Positions 25,773 to 35,605 of a DNA stretch of 64,000 bases are shown in pieces. A program made the position numbers and the translations under genes. The first letter of the stretch is position 1; each line of letters opens with the position of its first letter. Source of the DNA: CAVYVZ01 sp963772065 (GTDB lineage: Bacteria; Acidobacteriota; Vicinamibacteria; Vicinamibacterales; UBA2999); assembly GCA_963772065.1 (NCBI GenBank), contig CAVYVZ010000007.1, forward strand, positions 186,001 through 250,000. Direction: 5' to 3'. A model generated the notes under the pieces. That model was not told the DNA's origin. It was given only the letters and a program-made list of their open reading frames with translations, and did not search any database.

Positions 25773-28700
25773 CTACTGGGGATTGGTCGCCGCTCCGGCG
25801 ATCTTGTCTGCCTCCGCCTTCAGCGCCGCGAGCTCCTTCTCGAGATCCGCGAATCGCTCGTACGCATCCTTCCCTACCTTCTGATCCGCCTGATTCAGCA
25901 TGCGGACGATGTTCTGGAGCTGATTGATCAGCACAGGTTTTGGATACGGAGCGGCCGCGTCCACGATGCGCGCCCAGACGCCCTGCGCCGGATGCTGATA
26001 CTTCACCGTGCCGACGTCCTCCCCCGGGGCGGGTGCGGGCGGCGGCTTCAGCCCGGCCTTCGTCAACGCCTGCTCCATCCTCGTGGAGAGACGCCGCGCG
26101 TCGGCGATCGCGGCATTGACCTTCAGCAGGAAGTTCTGCTGCTCGACGAGGTCCGCGGCCGTGATGTTGTCCTTCAACACGCGCGGATCGACGGCGACCT
26201 CGAACGCGACGGTTTTCTCCGCACCGCCGCCTGTCAGCTTCGCCGTGTATTTGCCCGGGGCCGCCATCGGCGGCATTCCGCCCTCCGTCGCCCAGCGATA
26301 GTCCCAGAGGAACCGGTTGTGCCCCGCTTTCGTCGTCAACACGCTCGCGCCAGCGGCGGCGCGACGCGGACCACGCATGCCGGCGGCCGGCGCCCCGCTC
26401 TGCGCTCCGGCAGGCTGCACGGTCCGCACCACGCGGCCGCTCGCGTCGGTGATCTCCAGCTTGAGATCCGCCGGTGCGGTGGCGGGCAGGTAGTAGTCGA
26501 TCCCCAGCGACACGGGTGGGTACTGCGGAACGGTGAAGTCGCCTGGCGTGGCGCCCGCGATGCCGCCGACGGTCGAATAGCGGAATCGCGCGTGTGTGCG
26601 GGGCGCCAGGATCTCGGCGCCCGAGGAGGTGCCCGCCCGCCGCGGTCATGGTCACGTCGCGACTGCCGATCCGCCGCAGCGGCGTGATGTCGTCCATGAT
26701 CCAGAACGATCGCCCCATCGTTGCGATGATGAGGTCACCGCGGTGGACGCGGATGTCGGCCACCGGCGTCGCCGGCAGGTTCTGCTGCAGCGCCTGCCAG
26801 TTCCGGCCGTTGTTGAACGACACGAAGAAGCCGAACTCGGTGCCCGCGTACAGCAGCCCTTCACGCTCGGGATCTTCGCGGACGACGCGCACCGGGTGAT
26901 CGATCGGGATACCGTTCCTGCCATCGGTGAGCTTCGTCCAGGTGCGACCATAGTCGCTCGTCGTGTAGACGTACGGCTGCAGGTCATGCTCGCGCAGGAA
27001 GCGATACGCAGCGATGTACGCCGAGCCTTTGCGGTGTGGCGAGTCTTCGATGTTCTGAATGCGCGCGCCGATCAGGTCCTTTGGCGTCACGTTCGTCCAG
27101 GTCTTGCCGGCATCGCGTGACACGTGCACCGGACCGTCGTTCGCACCGGCCCACAGCACACCCTTCTCGTTGCGCGCCTCGGTAAAGGCGTAGAGCGACG
27201 AGTAGACCTCTTCACCCGTGATGTCGCGGGTGATCGGATTGCCGGGAATGATCTGGTAATGCGGCTCGCGGGCGGTCAGATCGTCGCTGAGGCGCGTCCA
27301 CGTCACACCATCATCCGTCGTCCGGTACACGCGATGCCCGCCGTGGTAGACCGTCTTCGGATCGTGCGGCGACACGTAGACGAACGACTGGCGCGGGAAG
27401 CGCTCGCGGATCTCGTCAGGGTCGTGGCCGTACCGGTTCTGCGGATAAATCCAGTAATGCTGCTCCTGACCCGTTTCGCGGTTGTAGCGGCCGACCTCGC
27501 CCTTGCACACCCCCCAGAGGATCTTTCCGTCGGGTGTCGGCGAGACCTGCCCCGTCTCGCAGCCGGAGAACTGCATCCACGACATCGCTGCGTGGTCGAA
27601 CCCCCATGCGACCGGCGGAACGCTCGGGACGGCGATCGTGCTGTTGTCCTGCTGCGGCGCGTACAGCCAGTACGGCGTCTGGTTGTCGACGGCCGCCATG
27701 TACAGCTCCGCCGTGGGCTGATTGAGGATGGTCGACCATGAACGGCCATGATCGACCGAGACGTTGGCGCCGCCATCGTTCGACTGGATGATGTAGTCGG
27801 GATTGTCCGGGTTGAACCACATCCCCATGTTGTCGCCGTGCGGCGTCTCGACGGGCGTGAACGTCTTTCCACCGTCGGTGGACTTGTGGAGCCCGAGCTC
27901 GTTGACCCAGACCTCGTTCTCGTTCTTCGGATTCACGTCCACGTAGTGGAAGTAGAACGGCCGCGCGCGCAGGCGCTGGCTGTTGTTGACCAGGCGCCAC
28001 GTCGCGCCTGCATCGTCGGACCGGTACAACCCGCCTTCGTCGCGCGGCGCTTCGACCATCGCGTAGACGACCTTCGAGTTGCTGCGTGCGATATCGATGT
28101 CGATCTTTCCGATGAGCCGCGACGGCAGGCCGCTCGAGAGCTTCGTCCACGTCTCGCCCGCGTCGGTCGACTTGTAGATGCCGCCCTTGTCGGCGGGGCC
28201 GCCGCTGATGATGTCCCAGCCCTTACGGAAGCCGCGATACATCGCCGCGTAGAGCACGTTCGGATCGTTCTTGTCGACGGCCACGGTACGGCCGCCGTGC
28301 TCGTCGTCGACGAAGAGGGTCTTCTTCCAGGTTCGGCCGCCGTCGGTCGTCTTGAAGATGCCGCGCTCCGCGTTCGGGCCGAATGGCGAGCCGAGCGCCG
28401 CCAGCCACGCCACGTCGGGATTCGACGGATGTACCCGAACCTCTCCAATCTGTCCGCTCTCCTTCAGACCGAGGAACTGCCACGTCTTGCCGGCATCGGT
28501 CGATTTGTAGGCGCCGCGTCCGATGATGACGTTCGAGCGGATGGCCGCGCTCCCCGTGCCGACGTACACGACGCTCGGATTCGACTCCGAGACGTCGATG
28601 GATCCGATCGATCCCGTCGCGATCTGACCGTCGCTCACGGGGGTCCAGATGTTGCCGCACGTCTCGGTCTTCCACACACCGCCGCCCGTGGCGCCCATGT

Positions 28701-28902
28701 AGAACGTACACGGCTGCTGCCGAACGCCGGCGATGGCCGTGACGCGCCCGCCCCGGTGCGGCCCTACATTGCGCCACTTCAGATCCTGGTAAAGGCTCGC
28801 GTCGACGGTCGGATCGGCGTCGCGTTGTGCGACCACCCGTGGCGGATCGGCCGTGACGACGATGGCCAGGAGCAGCAGCGGAACACGGTGAGTGATGACC
28901 AT
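25773..28902 (-). CDS. Secreted VPS10/BNR-repeat propeller protein (frameshifted)
   Basis: About 1,040 residues. After a signal peptide comes LYQDLKWRNVGPHRGGRVTAIAGV, then many Asp-box/BNR repeats (GIYKSTDAGETWTKL, GLYRSDDAGATWRLV, VYRTTDDGVTWTRL, GPVHVSRDAGKTWTNV), as in sortilin-like VPS10 and glycosyl-hydrolase BNR proteins. The frame changes near base 26635. The C-terminal part resumes (SLGIDYYLPATAPADLKLEI, FLWDYRWATEGG, KYTAKLTGGG), matching the FlgD-like Ig domain and helical tail usual in this family. Two-propeller fold, exported; role unknown, perhaps polymer or protein binding. Confidence 0.88.
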
Positions 28903-28943
28903 GCGAAACCTCTGTAAAGGCGCTGATCATATACTGCGGGCGC

Positions 28944-29855
28944 ATGGACGGATCGACCGTATCGCGGCGGGAATTTCTCGTCTCCGCCGCCTCGCTCGCA
29001 GTCAGCAGACGAGTGCAGGCCCGCACGCGGCTCGTGCTGCTCGGCACGGCCGGTGGCCCGCGACCATCGCGCCTTCGTGCCGCGCCGGCACAGGCCATCT
29101 GCGTCGGCGACCGCACCTACCTGGTCGACTGCGGCGACGGAGTGGGCCGTCAGCTCGCGCTGGCGAACATTCCGCTGGCGACGCTGCGCGCCTTGTTCAT
29201 CACGCACCAGCACTCCGACCACAACTCGGGATACGGACCGCTGCTGTCGATCGCCTGGAGCCAGCTGCAGCCGGTGCTCGAGGCCTACGGACCGCCGCCG
29301 ATGGTCCAGATGACGAAGCTCTGGTTCGCCATGAACGCGTTCGATCTCGAGCTCCGGGTGTGGGACGAGGAAAGGCGGCCGCTCGGCGAGCTGGTGCGGG
29401 CGCACGACATCAGCGCCGACGGCATCGTCTTCAAGGATGATCGCGTGACCGTTCGTGCGGCGCACAACCGGCACCCGCCCATCGAGCATTCACTCGCCTA
29501 CCGCATCGAGTCGGCGGACCGCGCGATCGTCATCTCCGGGGATACGACGTACTCGGACTCCGTGATTGCCCTCGCGAAGAACGCCGACGTGCTGGTGCAC
29601 GAGGCGATCGATCGCGCCTACGTCGAGTCTGGGAAAGGTCCGTATTCTCCGGGCATCCGGCGCCATATCCTCACAACGCATACGACAACCGAAGATGTCG
29701 GCCGCGTCGCCGCCGCGGCCGGCGTCAAGACGGTCGTGCTCTCGCACATCATCCCGAGCGACAACCCGGAGATCACCGACGAGATGTGGACGGCCGGCGT
29801 GCGCAAGCACTTCACCGGCACGGTCATCGCGGGCCGCGACCTGATGGAGATCTGA
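28944..29855 (+). CDS. Exported MBL-fold metallohydrolase (RNase Z/arylsulfatase-like)
   Basis: 303 residues with a Tat-like signal (SRREFLVSAASLAVS). The MBL metal motif ITHQHSDHNSGYG is present; further ligands lie in AAHNRHPPIEHSLAYRIE, ISGDTTYSD, and LSHIIPSD. The overall pattern (LLGTAGGPRPSRLRAAPAQAICV) matches the exported RNase-Z-like/arylsulfatase AtsA branch rather than beta-lactamases. It should hydrolyse an ester or sulfate in the periplasm. The stop overlaps the next start (TGATG), so it is cotranscribed with the cupin gene. Confidence 0.87.
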   Translation: MDGSTVSRREFLVSAASLAVSRRVQARTRLVLLGTAGGPRPSRLRAAPAQAICVGDRTYLVDCGDGVGRQLALANIPLATLRALFITHQHSDHNSGYGPLLSIAWSQLQPVLEAYGPPPMVQMTKLWFAMNAFDLELRVWDEERRPLGELVRAHDISADGIVFKDDRVTVRAAHNRHPPIEHSLAYRIESADRAIVISGDTTYSDSVIALAKNADVLVHEAIDRAYVESGKGPYSPGIRRHILTTHTTTEDVGRVAAAAGVKTVVLSHIIPSDNPEITDEMWTAGVRKHFTGTVIAGRDLMEI

Positions 29856-30496
29856 TGCGCATCCTTCTTCTCACCACGTTCGTACTCGCGCAGGCGATGC
29901 CGGCGGGCATCACGCGCACCGCCATTCTGGACAACGCGACGGTGATGGTGGCCCGGCTCACCCTCGCGCCCGGTGCGCGCGAACAGATGCACACCCACCC
30001 GTTCTCAGCCGTCGTGGTGCAGCTCGGTCCGGGGAATGTCGAAATGCGCCTCGGGCCGGCGGTCGACACGACGCGGCGGGATCTCGGGCACGTGGAGTTC
30101 ATCGCGGCGGAGATGCCGCATGCGGCCGCCAACGTCGGCACGACGCCGTTCGACGTGGTCACGGTCGCCTTGAAGCCTTCCCGGCGGCGCGGAGGCGATC
30201 AGCCGCCTACCGCCGCGCGTCCCGATATCTCGCGGACGCTGATCCTCGACAACGGCGAGGCACGCGTCGGGCGGGCCGTGTTCGAGCCTGGCGCTCGCGA
30301 AGCGGTGCACTCGCACCCGTTCGACATGGTGATCGTGCAGCTCGAGGCAGGGCGGATGGACGTGCAGGTGGGCGAGGATCGAACGGACAAGGATTACGCG
30401 GTTGGAGAGGTCGTCTTTCTCCCGCGCGACATTCCGCATTCGGTGGCGAATTCCGGCGGCCGGCCGCGAGCCATCCTGAGCGTCGCGATCAAATAG
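29855..30496 (+). CDS. Two-domain cupin protein
   Basis: 213 residues with a short signal (MRILLLTTFVLAQAMPA). Two tandem cupin domains are visible: RTAILDNATVMVARLTLAPGAREQMHTHPFSAVVVQLGPG and RTLILDNGEARVGRAVFEPGAREAVHSHPFDMVIVQLEAG. Each holds the H-x-H metal motif (HTHPF, HSHPF) and a later His (MPHAAAN, IPHSVAN). They are clear duplicates. The substrate is unknown; export and coupling to the MBL hydrolase suggest a shared pathway. Confidence 0.85.
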   Translation: MRILLLTTFVLAQAMPAGITRTAILDNATVMVARLTLAPGAREQMHTHPFSAVVVQLGPGNVEMRLGPAVDTTRRDLGHVEFIAAEMPHAAANVGTTPFDVVTVALKPSRRRGGDQPPTAARPDISRTLILDNGEARVGRAVFEPGAREAVHSHPFDMVIVQLEAGRMDVQVGEDRTDKDYAVGEVVFLPRDIPHSVANSGGRPRAILSVAIK

Positions 30497-30500
30497 ACGC

Positions 30501-31136
30501 TCAAATAATCTCCGTTCGCGGCTCCTCCGGCGAGTCGTCGAAGATCGCTTCGGTCGAACCGAACGTCACCGTCATTCCGGCCACCAGCTTCGCAGGCGCC
30601 GTCACCCGCTTGCCGTTGACGAAGGTGCCGTTGGTGCTCCCGAGATCCTCGAGTGTCGCCGCGGAGTCCTGGACCGTGATGCGTGCGTGGCGTCGCGAGA
30701 CATCGGTCGAATCCAGCCGCACCGCACAGTCCACCGACCGGCCCACGAGGTTCTCGCCGTTGGCGAGCACGATGACGCGGCCGTCCACAATCAGACGGCA
30801 GCTGCCCCTCGCCGTCAGCTCCACGCCGCCTTCCGGAACGAACGCGTAGCCGAAACCGTGCACGGTCCGGATGTACCGGGGCTCTCGCGCCGACTCTCCG
30901 AGCGCCGCCCGGAGGTCGAACACGAGGGCCGTCAGACTCGCATCCGACACGAACACCCCCGGCCAGATGTGCTCGTAAATCTCCTCTTTCGGCACCGGGC
31001 GGGGCCGCCGATCTACCAGCAACGCCAGCAGTTCCAGGGCTTTAGGGGTCAGGTGCACCGGTGTCCGGCGGCGGACCAGCAGCCGCACCGCCGGGTCGAA
31101 GACGAACTCGCCGAACGCAATAGGACCGGGCACCAA
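30501..31136 (-). CDS. Winged-helix DNA-binding protein with FHA domain
   Basis: 211 residues. The N-terminal OmpR/PhoB-type winged helix (FGEFVFDPAVRLLVRRRTPV, LTPKALELLALLVDRRPRPV, DASLTALVFDLRAALGE, IRTVHGFGYAF) is followed by an FHA domain with GENLVGRSVDC, VSRRHARITV and LGSTNGTFVNG. There is no receiver or membrane segment. FHA domains bind phosphothreonine, so activity may be set by a Ser/Thr kinase. It is divergent from the degenerate sigma-54-activator-like gene. Confidence 0.88.
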   Translation of the reverse strand: MVPGPIAFGEFVFDPAVRLLVRRRTPVHLTPKALELLALLVDRRPRPVPKEEIYEHIWPGVFVSDASLTALVFDLRAALGESAREPRYIRTVHGFGYAFVPEGGVELTARGSCRLIVDGRVIVLANGENLVGRSVDCAVRLDSTDVSRRHARITVQDSAATLEDLGSTNGTFVNGKRVTAPAKLVAGMTVTFGSTEAIFDDSPEEPRTEII

Positions 31137-31256
31137 GGAATTCTAAGCCGAGCGCCGTCCGCCTTACACCGGGCCGTCATACGGAAAAAGTAATGTTTCC
31201 ATGAGGACATCCAGCCGGTTCTTGCGTACCTTCTGAGGCAATAGAAGGAAATGCAC

Positions 31257-31775
31257 ATGTCGATGCAGGTCATAGGAGCGGCCGCCATGAGCGGAATCAT
31301 TGACGACGAACGCAACGAATGGCGCAGGCGCGCGCCGGGCCCCCCGATAGGTGTCGAGTTCGAGGCGGACTTGCAGTGCGCGCTGACCAACACCTCGCCG
31401 GTGCTCATTACCGGACCGTCCGAGTTTGCCGAGGAGCTCGCGACGCGAATCCACCGTTACGGTTTGAACGGGCGAGGGGCATTTCTGACAATCGACTGCG
31501 GCCGGACGCACGGGCCCGAGCAGCTCGAGGTGATATTCGAGACCGCCGCGCCCCGCGGCACGGTCTTCCTTCGCGACGTCGATCGCCTCACGCCGGCGCT
31601 GCAGATGGCGCTGTACATCCGGATGGCTCCGCTTGGCGTGCGCGTGATCGCGGCGACGTCAGAGAGCCTCCTGACTGCGGCCGCCAAGGGAAACTTCGAC
31701 GAGCGTCTGTTCTATCGCCTGAATCAGATCCATCTCATGGCCTCACCAGCGAGCGACCGCTTCCCGGCCGCATAG
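31257..31775 (+). CDS. Degenerate sigma-54-activator-like AAA+ protein
   Basis: 172 residues. It resembles the central part of NtrC-type AAA+ activators: GTVFLRDVDRLTPALQMALYIRM matches the Walker B region, VRVIAATSESLLTAAAKGNFDERLFYRLNQIHL matches sensor I and the following FREDLYYRLN block. The P-loop is degenerate (LITGPSEFAEEL instead of GxxGxGKE) and the GAFTGA loop and HTH are missing. It probably does not hydrolyse ATP or open promoters; it may act as a binding or decoy partner. Chosen ATG has AGAAGGAA six bases upstream; an ATG two codons earlier is too close to it. Confidence 0.68.
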   Translation: MSMQVIGAAAMSGIIDDERNEWRRRAPGPPIGVEFEADLQCALTNTSPVLITGPSEFAEELATRIHRYGLNGRGAFLTIDCGRTHGPEQLEVIFETAAPRGTVFLRDVDRLTPALQMALYIRMAPLGVRVIAATSESLLTAAAKGNFDERLFYRLNQIHLMASPASDRFPAA

Positions 31776-31784
31776 AATGGGCAG

Positions 31785-33174
31785 GTGCCCGAGTTCCACG
31801 CAGAACCATATCTGCACCTCGCGGGTCTCTCCCACAAAACAGCACTGATCACCTGGGGCGCCTTTTACTTCAAGACGCGCTCCAGGGGCGGATGGAAGCT
31901 CGTAGACGACAGCGACCTCCGCTACGTCCATCCCCCGCGCCGCGAGAGCATCGGCGCGCGGTCGGATCCGTACGGACCGGCGCGCGTGAACGTCTACGAC
32001 ATGCAGGGCGCGCTCGTGTCGACCACGTTCGTCGAGACCTGCAACTACTGCTGGGTGGCCGGCCTCGCGCCCGATACCCGCTATCGCTATGAAGTGATCG
32101 TCAAGGACGAGATGCTGGGCAGAGGGCGAGCGCTGGGACTGGTCGACGGGCGAGAGCCAGGGGCTCGCGCAGCGCGACAGCCGGTACGTGAATGAGTTCC
32201 GGACGCATCCCGATCCACTCCTGGAGCCCACGGAGCCGTTCACGTTCATCGTGCTCGGCGACTACGGCACGGGAATCCGCAGGAGCACGCCGAAGCGCCG
32301 CCAACGTGAGATTGCGCTCGCGATGGAGCAGACGTTCGCCACGCACGACGTGCGGCTGATCATCACGGCCGGCGACAACATCTACGCCGGCAATCGCATC
32401 CTCGGCATTCCGGTTGGCGCGCAGGGCGACGAAGACGACGACTGGTTCTTCACGTTCTTTCAGCCGTATCGCTACATGGTGAACCGGATTCCCGTGTACC
32501 CGTGCATCGGCAACCACGACAGCGGAGAGACCGAGGATCGCGACGACCGCGATCAGCTGGTCGACAACATGTATCTGAAGGAGCGTCTCGCCAACGACGA
32601 ATCCGCCGGCCGCGCCTCCGTCGATCCCGGGTTGTTCTATCGATTCCGGTTCGGGCGTGACGTGGAGTTCATCTGCCTCGACACGTCGAAGGAGACCTTC
32701 TGGCGCCGGGGGCGCCTCTTCGAGTACCCGAAGCACTGGGAATGGATCGAGCAGACGTTCGCCGACAAGGGCTCGCGCTGGCGGATTGTGTTCTGCCATC
32801 ACCCGCCGTTCTGCGCCGGCCCACAGCATTCGAACACCGATCACATGGAGAAACTCCTGCCGCTCTTCGCGCGCGGCGGAGCGCGCGTCGTCTTCAGCGG
32901 TCACGAGCACAACTTTCAGCACTCGCACCACGGGGGGATCGACTATTTCGTCACGGGCGCGGGCAGCAAAGTGCGCAAGGGAACGCCGACCGGCTTCGAG
33001 CGCGCGCATACCGTCTCCTGGTCCGACAACGCACACTTCCTCCTCGTCACCATCGACGGCGACGACATGCTCGTCCGGCCGATTGGAGAACCTGTCGACG
33101 GGAAGGTGGAGGACATTCCCCGCTACTCTCCCGCGCTCGAGAAAGTCACCGGTCCGCTGCTCATACACCTGTAG
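31785..33174 (+). CDS. Metallophosphoesterase, purple-acid-phosphatase-like (frameshifted)
   Basis: An N-terminal FN3-like domain (YLHLAGLSHKTALITWGAFYF, AGLAPDTRYRYEVIV) is joined, after a frame change near base 32115, to a calcineurin-like phosphoesterase domain. Its motifs are VLGDYGTG, ITAGDNIYAG, CIGNHDSGE, VFCHHPPFC and FSGHEHNFQH, which complete the dimetal site. The whole is about 463 residues and resembles purple acid phosphatases, although no signal peptide is seen from the GTG start. Likely phosphate monoester or diester hydrolysis. Confidence 0.85.
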
Positions 33175-33244
33175 AGCTCCCCGACTCCCGCCGAGGCCGG
33201 CATTGACGTTGCACCGTCGAGCATGGCTCTCTGGAGGATCGGAA

Positions 33245-33812
33245 ATGGCTGAAGTGTTCCTCTCATTCGACGCGCCGGTGACAGACGACTCTGGGACGTA
33301 CCACGCTCGCGTCGTGGGACGCCGCGCTGATGACGGAATGTGGGAAGGCTGGCTGGAGTTCGATCCAATCGATCACACCGCCGAGACGGTCGTCGGACCC
33401 GTGGAATCGCGGCAGCCCGAGCGCGAGCACCTGACCTACTGGGCAACGGGCCTCACGCCTGTGTATCTCGAGGGTGCCTTGCGGCGGGCGCGGCGCCCAA
33501 TCCTCGGTACGGACCCGTGTGGCCGAAGAGCCGGTTTCCGACGCGCCCGCGCCACGTGCGGTGGTCGTTCCCGTGTCACCGCACGTGCTGCACCGCGAAG
33601 CGGTGCTGGATCCGTTCGAAGTCGCGCGTCAGAGCGGGCTCGAGGTGCTCGAGCAGGAGCTCCACGCTCTCAACAGGCCGCGCCTGCTGAACATCATTGC
33701 GGAGTACGAGCTGAACCCCGGCAGCGAGGACATTACCTGGATGACCGACGCGCAGCTCGTGCGCTTTATCGTGGTAGCCGTGGAGACGCAGCTGCTCAAT
33801 CGGGTGAGGTAG
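33245..33812 (+). CDS. Conserved-looking hypothetical protein (frameshifted)
   Basis: The N-terminal part, MAEVFLSFDAPVTDDSGTYH, continues RVVGRRADDGMWEGWLEF and EREHLTYWATGLTPVYLEGALRRA. After a frame change near base 33500 the reading resumes with PHVLHREAVLDPFEVARQSGLEVLEQEL and ends HALNRPRLLNIIAEYEL through TQLLNRVR. About 188 residues, soluble, with a C-terminal helical segment. Function unknown. I have seen this kind of protein annotated only as hypothetical. The TAG stop opens the tandem-repeat hairpin that follows. Confidence 0.55.
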
Positions 33813-33903
33813 GACTCGTAGTCCGTAGTCCGTGGTCCGTCAGATCGCGAAGAACGAAGGACAAGTGATTTGACGAACTACGGTCTACGGACTACGGACA
33901 ACG
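33810..33903. repeat. Heptad hairpin element E (GTAGTCC)
   Basis: The left arm (33819-33840) is GTAGTCC GTAGTCC GTGGTCC GT. The right arm (33878-33899) is its inverted copy, CTACGGTCTACGGACTACGG and AC. The left side begins at the TAG stop of the plus-strand gene. The right arm encodes the last residues (SVVRRP) and TAG of the minus-strand gene. Confidence 0.85.
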
Positions 33904-34273
33904 GGTACGAGTGTCCGCAGGACGCCGCGAGGTGACGCATCGACGAGGCGCGCATCTCGCCGTCATGGACGGAGCCGGTCATCGAGACGCGGTGCCCGAC
34001 GTGATCCTTCAGCTTCAGCTTCTTCGACGCGTCGACGATGTCGAGGTCGCTGTTTCTCTTGCGGATGAAGCCCGTCTTCCAGCTCCGCTCCTTCGGCGCC
34101 TGGGCGCCGTTCGTCTCCCTCAGCCGGTATGCCGCGTCATCGCGCTCCAGACAGCCAGAGACGGTCACCGGCGTCGCCACGGCCGCCTTCTCCTTGGCCT
34201 TGGCGCTGGCGCCAGCAACCACGGTCGCGTTGACGGCGCAGACGACGATCGCAGCGATGGTATTGAAACGCAT
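33878..34273 (-). CDS. Small secreted hypothetical protein
   Basis: 131 residues. The signal peptide (MRFNTIAAIVVCAVNATVVAGA) is followed by a beta-rich domain: VTVSGCLERDDAAYRLRET, DASKKLKLKDHVGHRVSMTGS and MRASSMRHLAASC. The layout resembles small periplasmic OB-like proteins (DUF5818-like) seen in Acidobacteriota, though the family match is only by eye. The last residues are encoded by a tandem-repeat arm, so the native C-terminus may have been extended or replaced. ATG taken five codons inside the longest frame, where the signal begins. Confidence 0.65.
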   Translation of the reverse strand: MRFNTIAAIVVCAVNATVVAGASAKAKEKAAVATPVTVSGCLERDDAAYRLRETNGAQAPKERSWKTGFIRKRNSDLDIVDASKKLKLKDHVGHRVSMTGSVHDGEMRASSMRHLAASCGHSYPLSVVRRP

Positions 34274-34357
34274 GCAGCCTTCCTCCACACCGGGAGGGGC
34301 AAATGGAGTGCCCGGATTGCAAAGCTGCTAAGTAGCTGCAAATCTGGCACGTTGACG

Positions 34358-34382
34358 CGGCCCGCCGGGCGCCGGCGGGCCG
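34358..34382. terminator. Perfect GC-rich hairpin downstream of the serine hydrolase gene
   Basis: CGGCCCGCCGG, a 3-nt loop and CCGGCGGGCCG give an 11-bp perfect stem. It lies about 30 bases past the serine hydrolase stop on the minus strand. No T tract follows, so it could be a pause or factor-dependent site rather than a classical terminator. Confidence 0.5.
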
Positions 34383-34411
34383 GTGCGCTATCAGTTTTGT
34401 AATCGAAGTAA

Positions 34412-35590
34412 CTACTGCGGTTGTGTCGCCGGGGGCCGGATCGCTCCGACAACCTTGCCCAGGAACTGGTCGAGGGCATCGCCTCCGCCGATCCAGCGGA
34501 CCACCACGACGAGATCGTTCTGCCAGTCGACGTAGATGATGTTGGCGCCGTTGCCGCGGAACGTGACGCTCGACTCGGGAACCGAAGGCAGCGGTTTACG
34601 CGCCGTGTTGAGATACCAGTTCATGTACCCGTAATCGGCATTCGCCGACCCGGGCGTGCGCGCCATCTGGATCCATTTCTCCGACACGAGCTGCTTGTCT
34701 CTCCATCTGCCGTTCCGGAGAAAGAGGTAGCCGAAGCGCGCCATGTCCCAGGCATTGATGAACATGCCGCCGCCCCAGTGGCCGCCGCCGGTCATCGACT
34801 GAATTTTCCGGCCATCGAGCTCGATCCAGGAGTTCTCGTACCCGTGCCAGCGCCAAGTGCTCGACGCGCCAATGGGCTCCATGATTTCATCGCGCAGCAC
34901 GTCGGGAAGCGGACGCCTCAACACGTGCAGGGCCGCGAGCGCAAGAACGTTCACGCGCACGTCGTTGTACTCGAACCGCGTTCCCGCCTCGTATCGCTTC
35001 GGCTCGGCCCACTGATTGCGCTCGCCTTCGGGTCGATCCGCCCAATCGGGCTTGCCCCACAGCGTGCCCTTCCAATCGCTCGTCTGACGCAGCAGGTGGT
35101 CCCACGCGATTCCCTGGTTGTGCGGATCCTCGAAGAGATCGACGCCGGGCGGCATGTAGTCGCGCACTTTATGGTTCACATCGCCGATGAGCCCCTTGTG
35201 CCACGCGAGGCCGACGACAGTGGACAGAAACGTCTTCGTGACGCTGAACGTCATGTCCACGGCCTTCGTGTCGCCCCATTCCGCCACCACGTAGCCATTG
35301 CGGATGACAACGCCGTTGGTGGCGGCGCGCGGCTTCAGCGGGCCGATCGGATTGTCGAAGGGCTCGTTCGCGCCGAAGCTGATCGCGTGCGCAATCGTGA
35401 GGTCCTTGGGCGCCGGGTTCTCCCTCGCGATCGCGATCTTGATCGCCTCGTCGAGCGTCGCGGCATCCATTCCCGCCTGCGCAGGCGCGCGGCGCTGCCA
35501 CTCGAAGCGTTCGGGGAAATAGCGGGGTTGCGCGAAGGCGCTCGATGCCTGGGTGACCAGAAGAACGGCGAGGAGGATGCGGGCGTTCAT
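34412..35590 (-). CDS. Secreted serine hydrolase (beta-lactamase/class C fold)
   Basis: 392 residues with a signal peptide (MNARILLAVLLVTQASSAFA). The SxxK motif is TFSVTKTFL near residue 118, the Y-x-N motif is FEYNDVRVN, and a third motif may lie in GGGHWGGGMF. These define the serine-type beta-lactamase-related family (EstB/PBP4*-like) with an unknown substrate, commonly an ester or D-amino-acid peptide. Several such enzymes are typical of this genus of genomes. A perfect hairpin follows the stop. Confidence 0.88.
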   Translation of the reverse strand: MNARILLAVLLVTQASSAFAQPRYFPERFEWQRRAPAQAGMDAATLDEAIKIAIARENPAPKDLTIAHAISFGANEPFDNPIGPLKPRAATNGVVIRNGYVVAEWGDTKAVDMTFSVTKTFLSTVVGLAWHKGLIGDVNHKVRDYMPPGVDLFEDPHNQGIAWDHLLRQTSDWKGTLWGKPDWADRPEGERNQWAEPKRYEAGTRFEYNDVRVNVLALAALHVLRRPLPDVLRDEIMEPIGASSTWRWHGYENSWIELDGRKIQSMTGGGHWGGGMFINAWDMARFGYLFLRNGRWRDKQLVSEKWIQMARTPGSANADYGYMNWYLNTARKPLPSVPESSVTFRGNGANIIYVDWQNDLVVVVRWIGGGDALDQFLGKVVGAIRPPATQPQ

Positions 35591-35605
35591 GGGGATCTCC
35601 AGACT

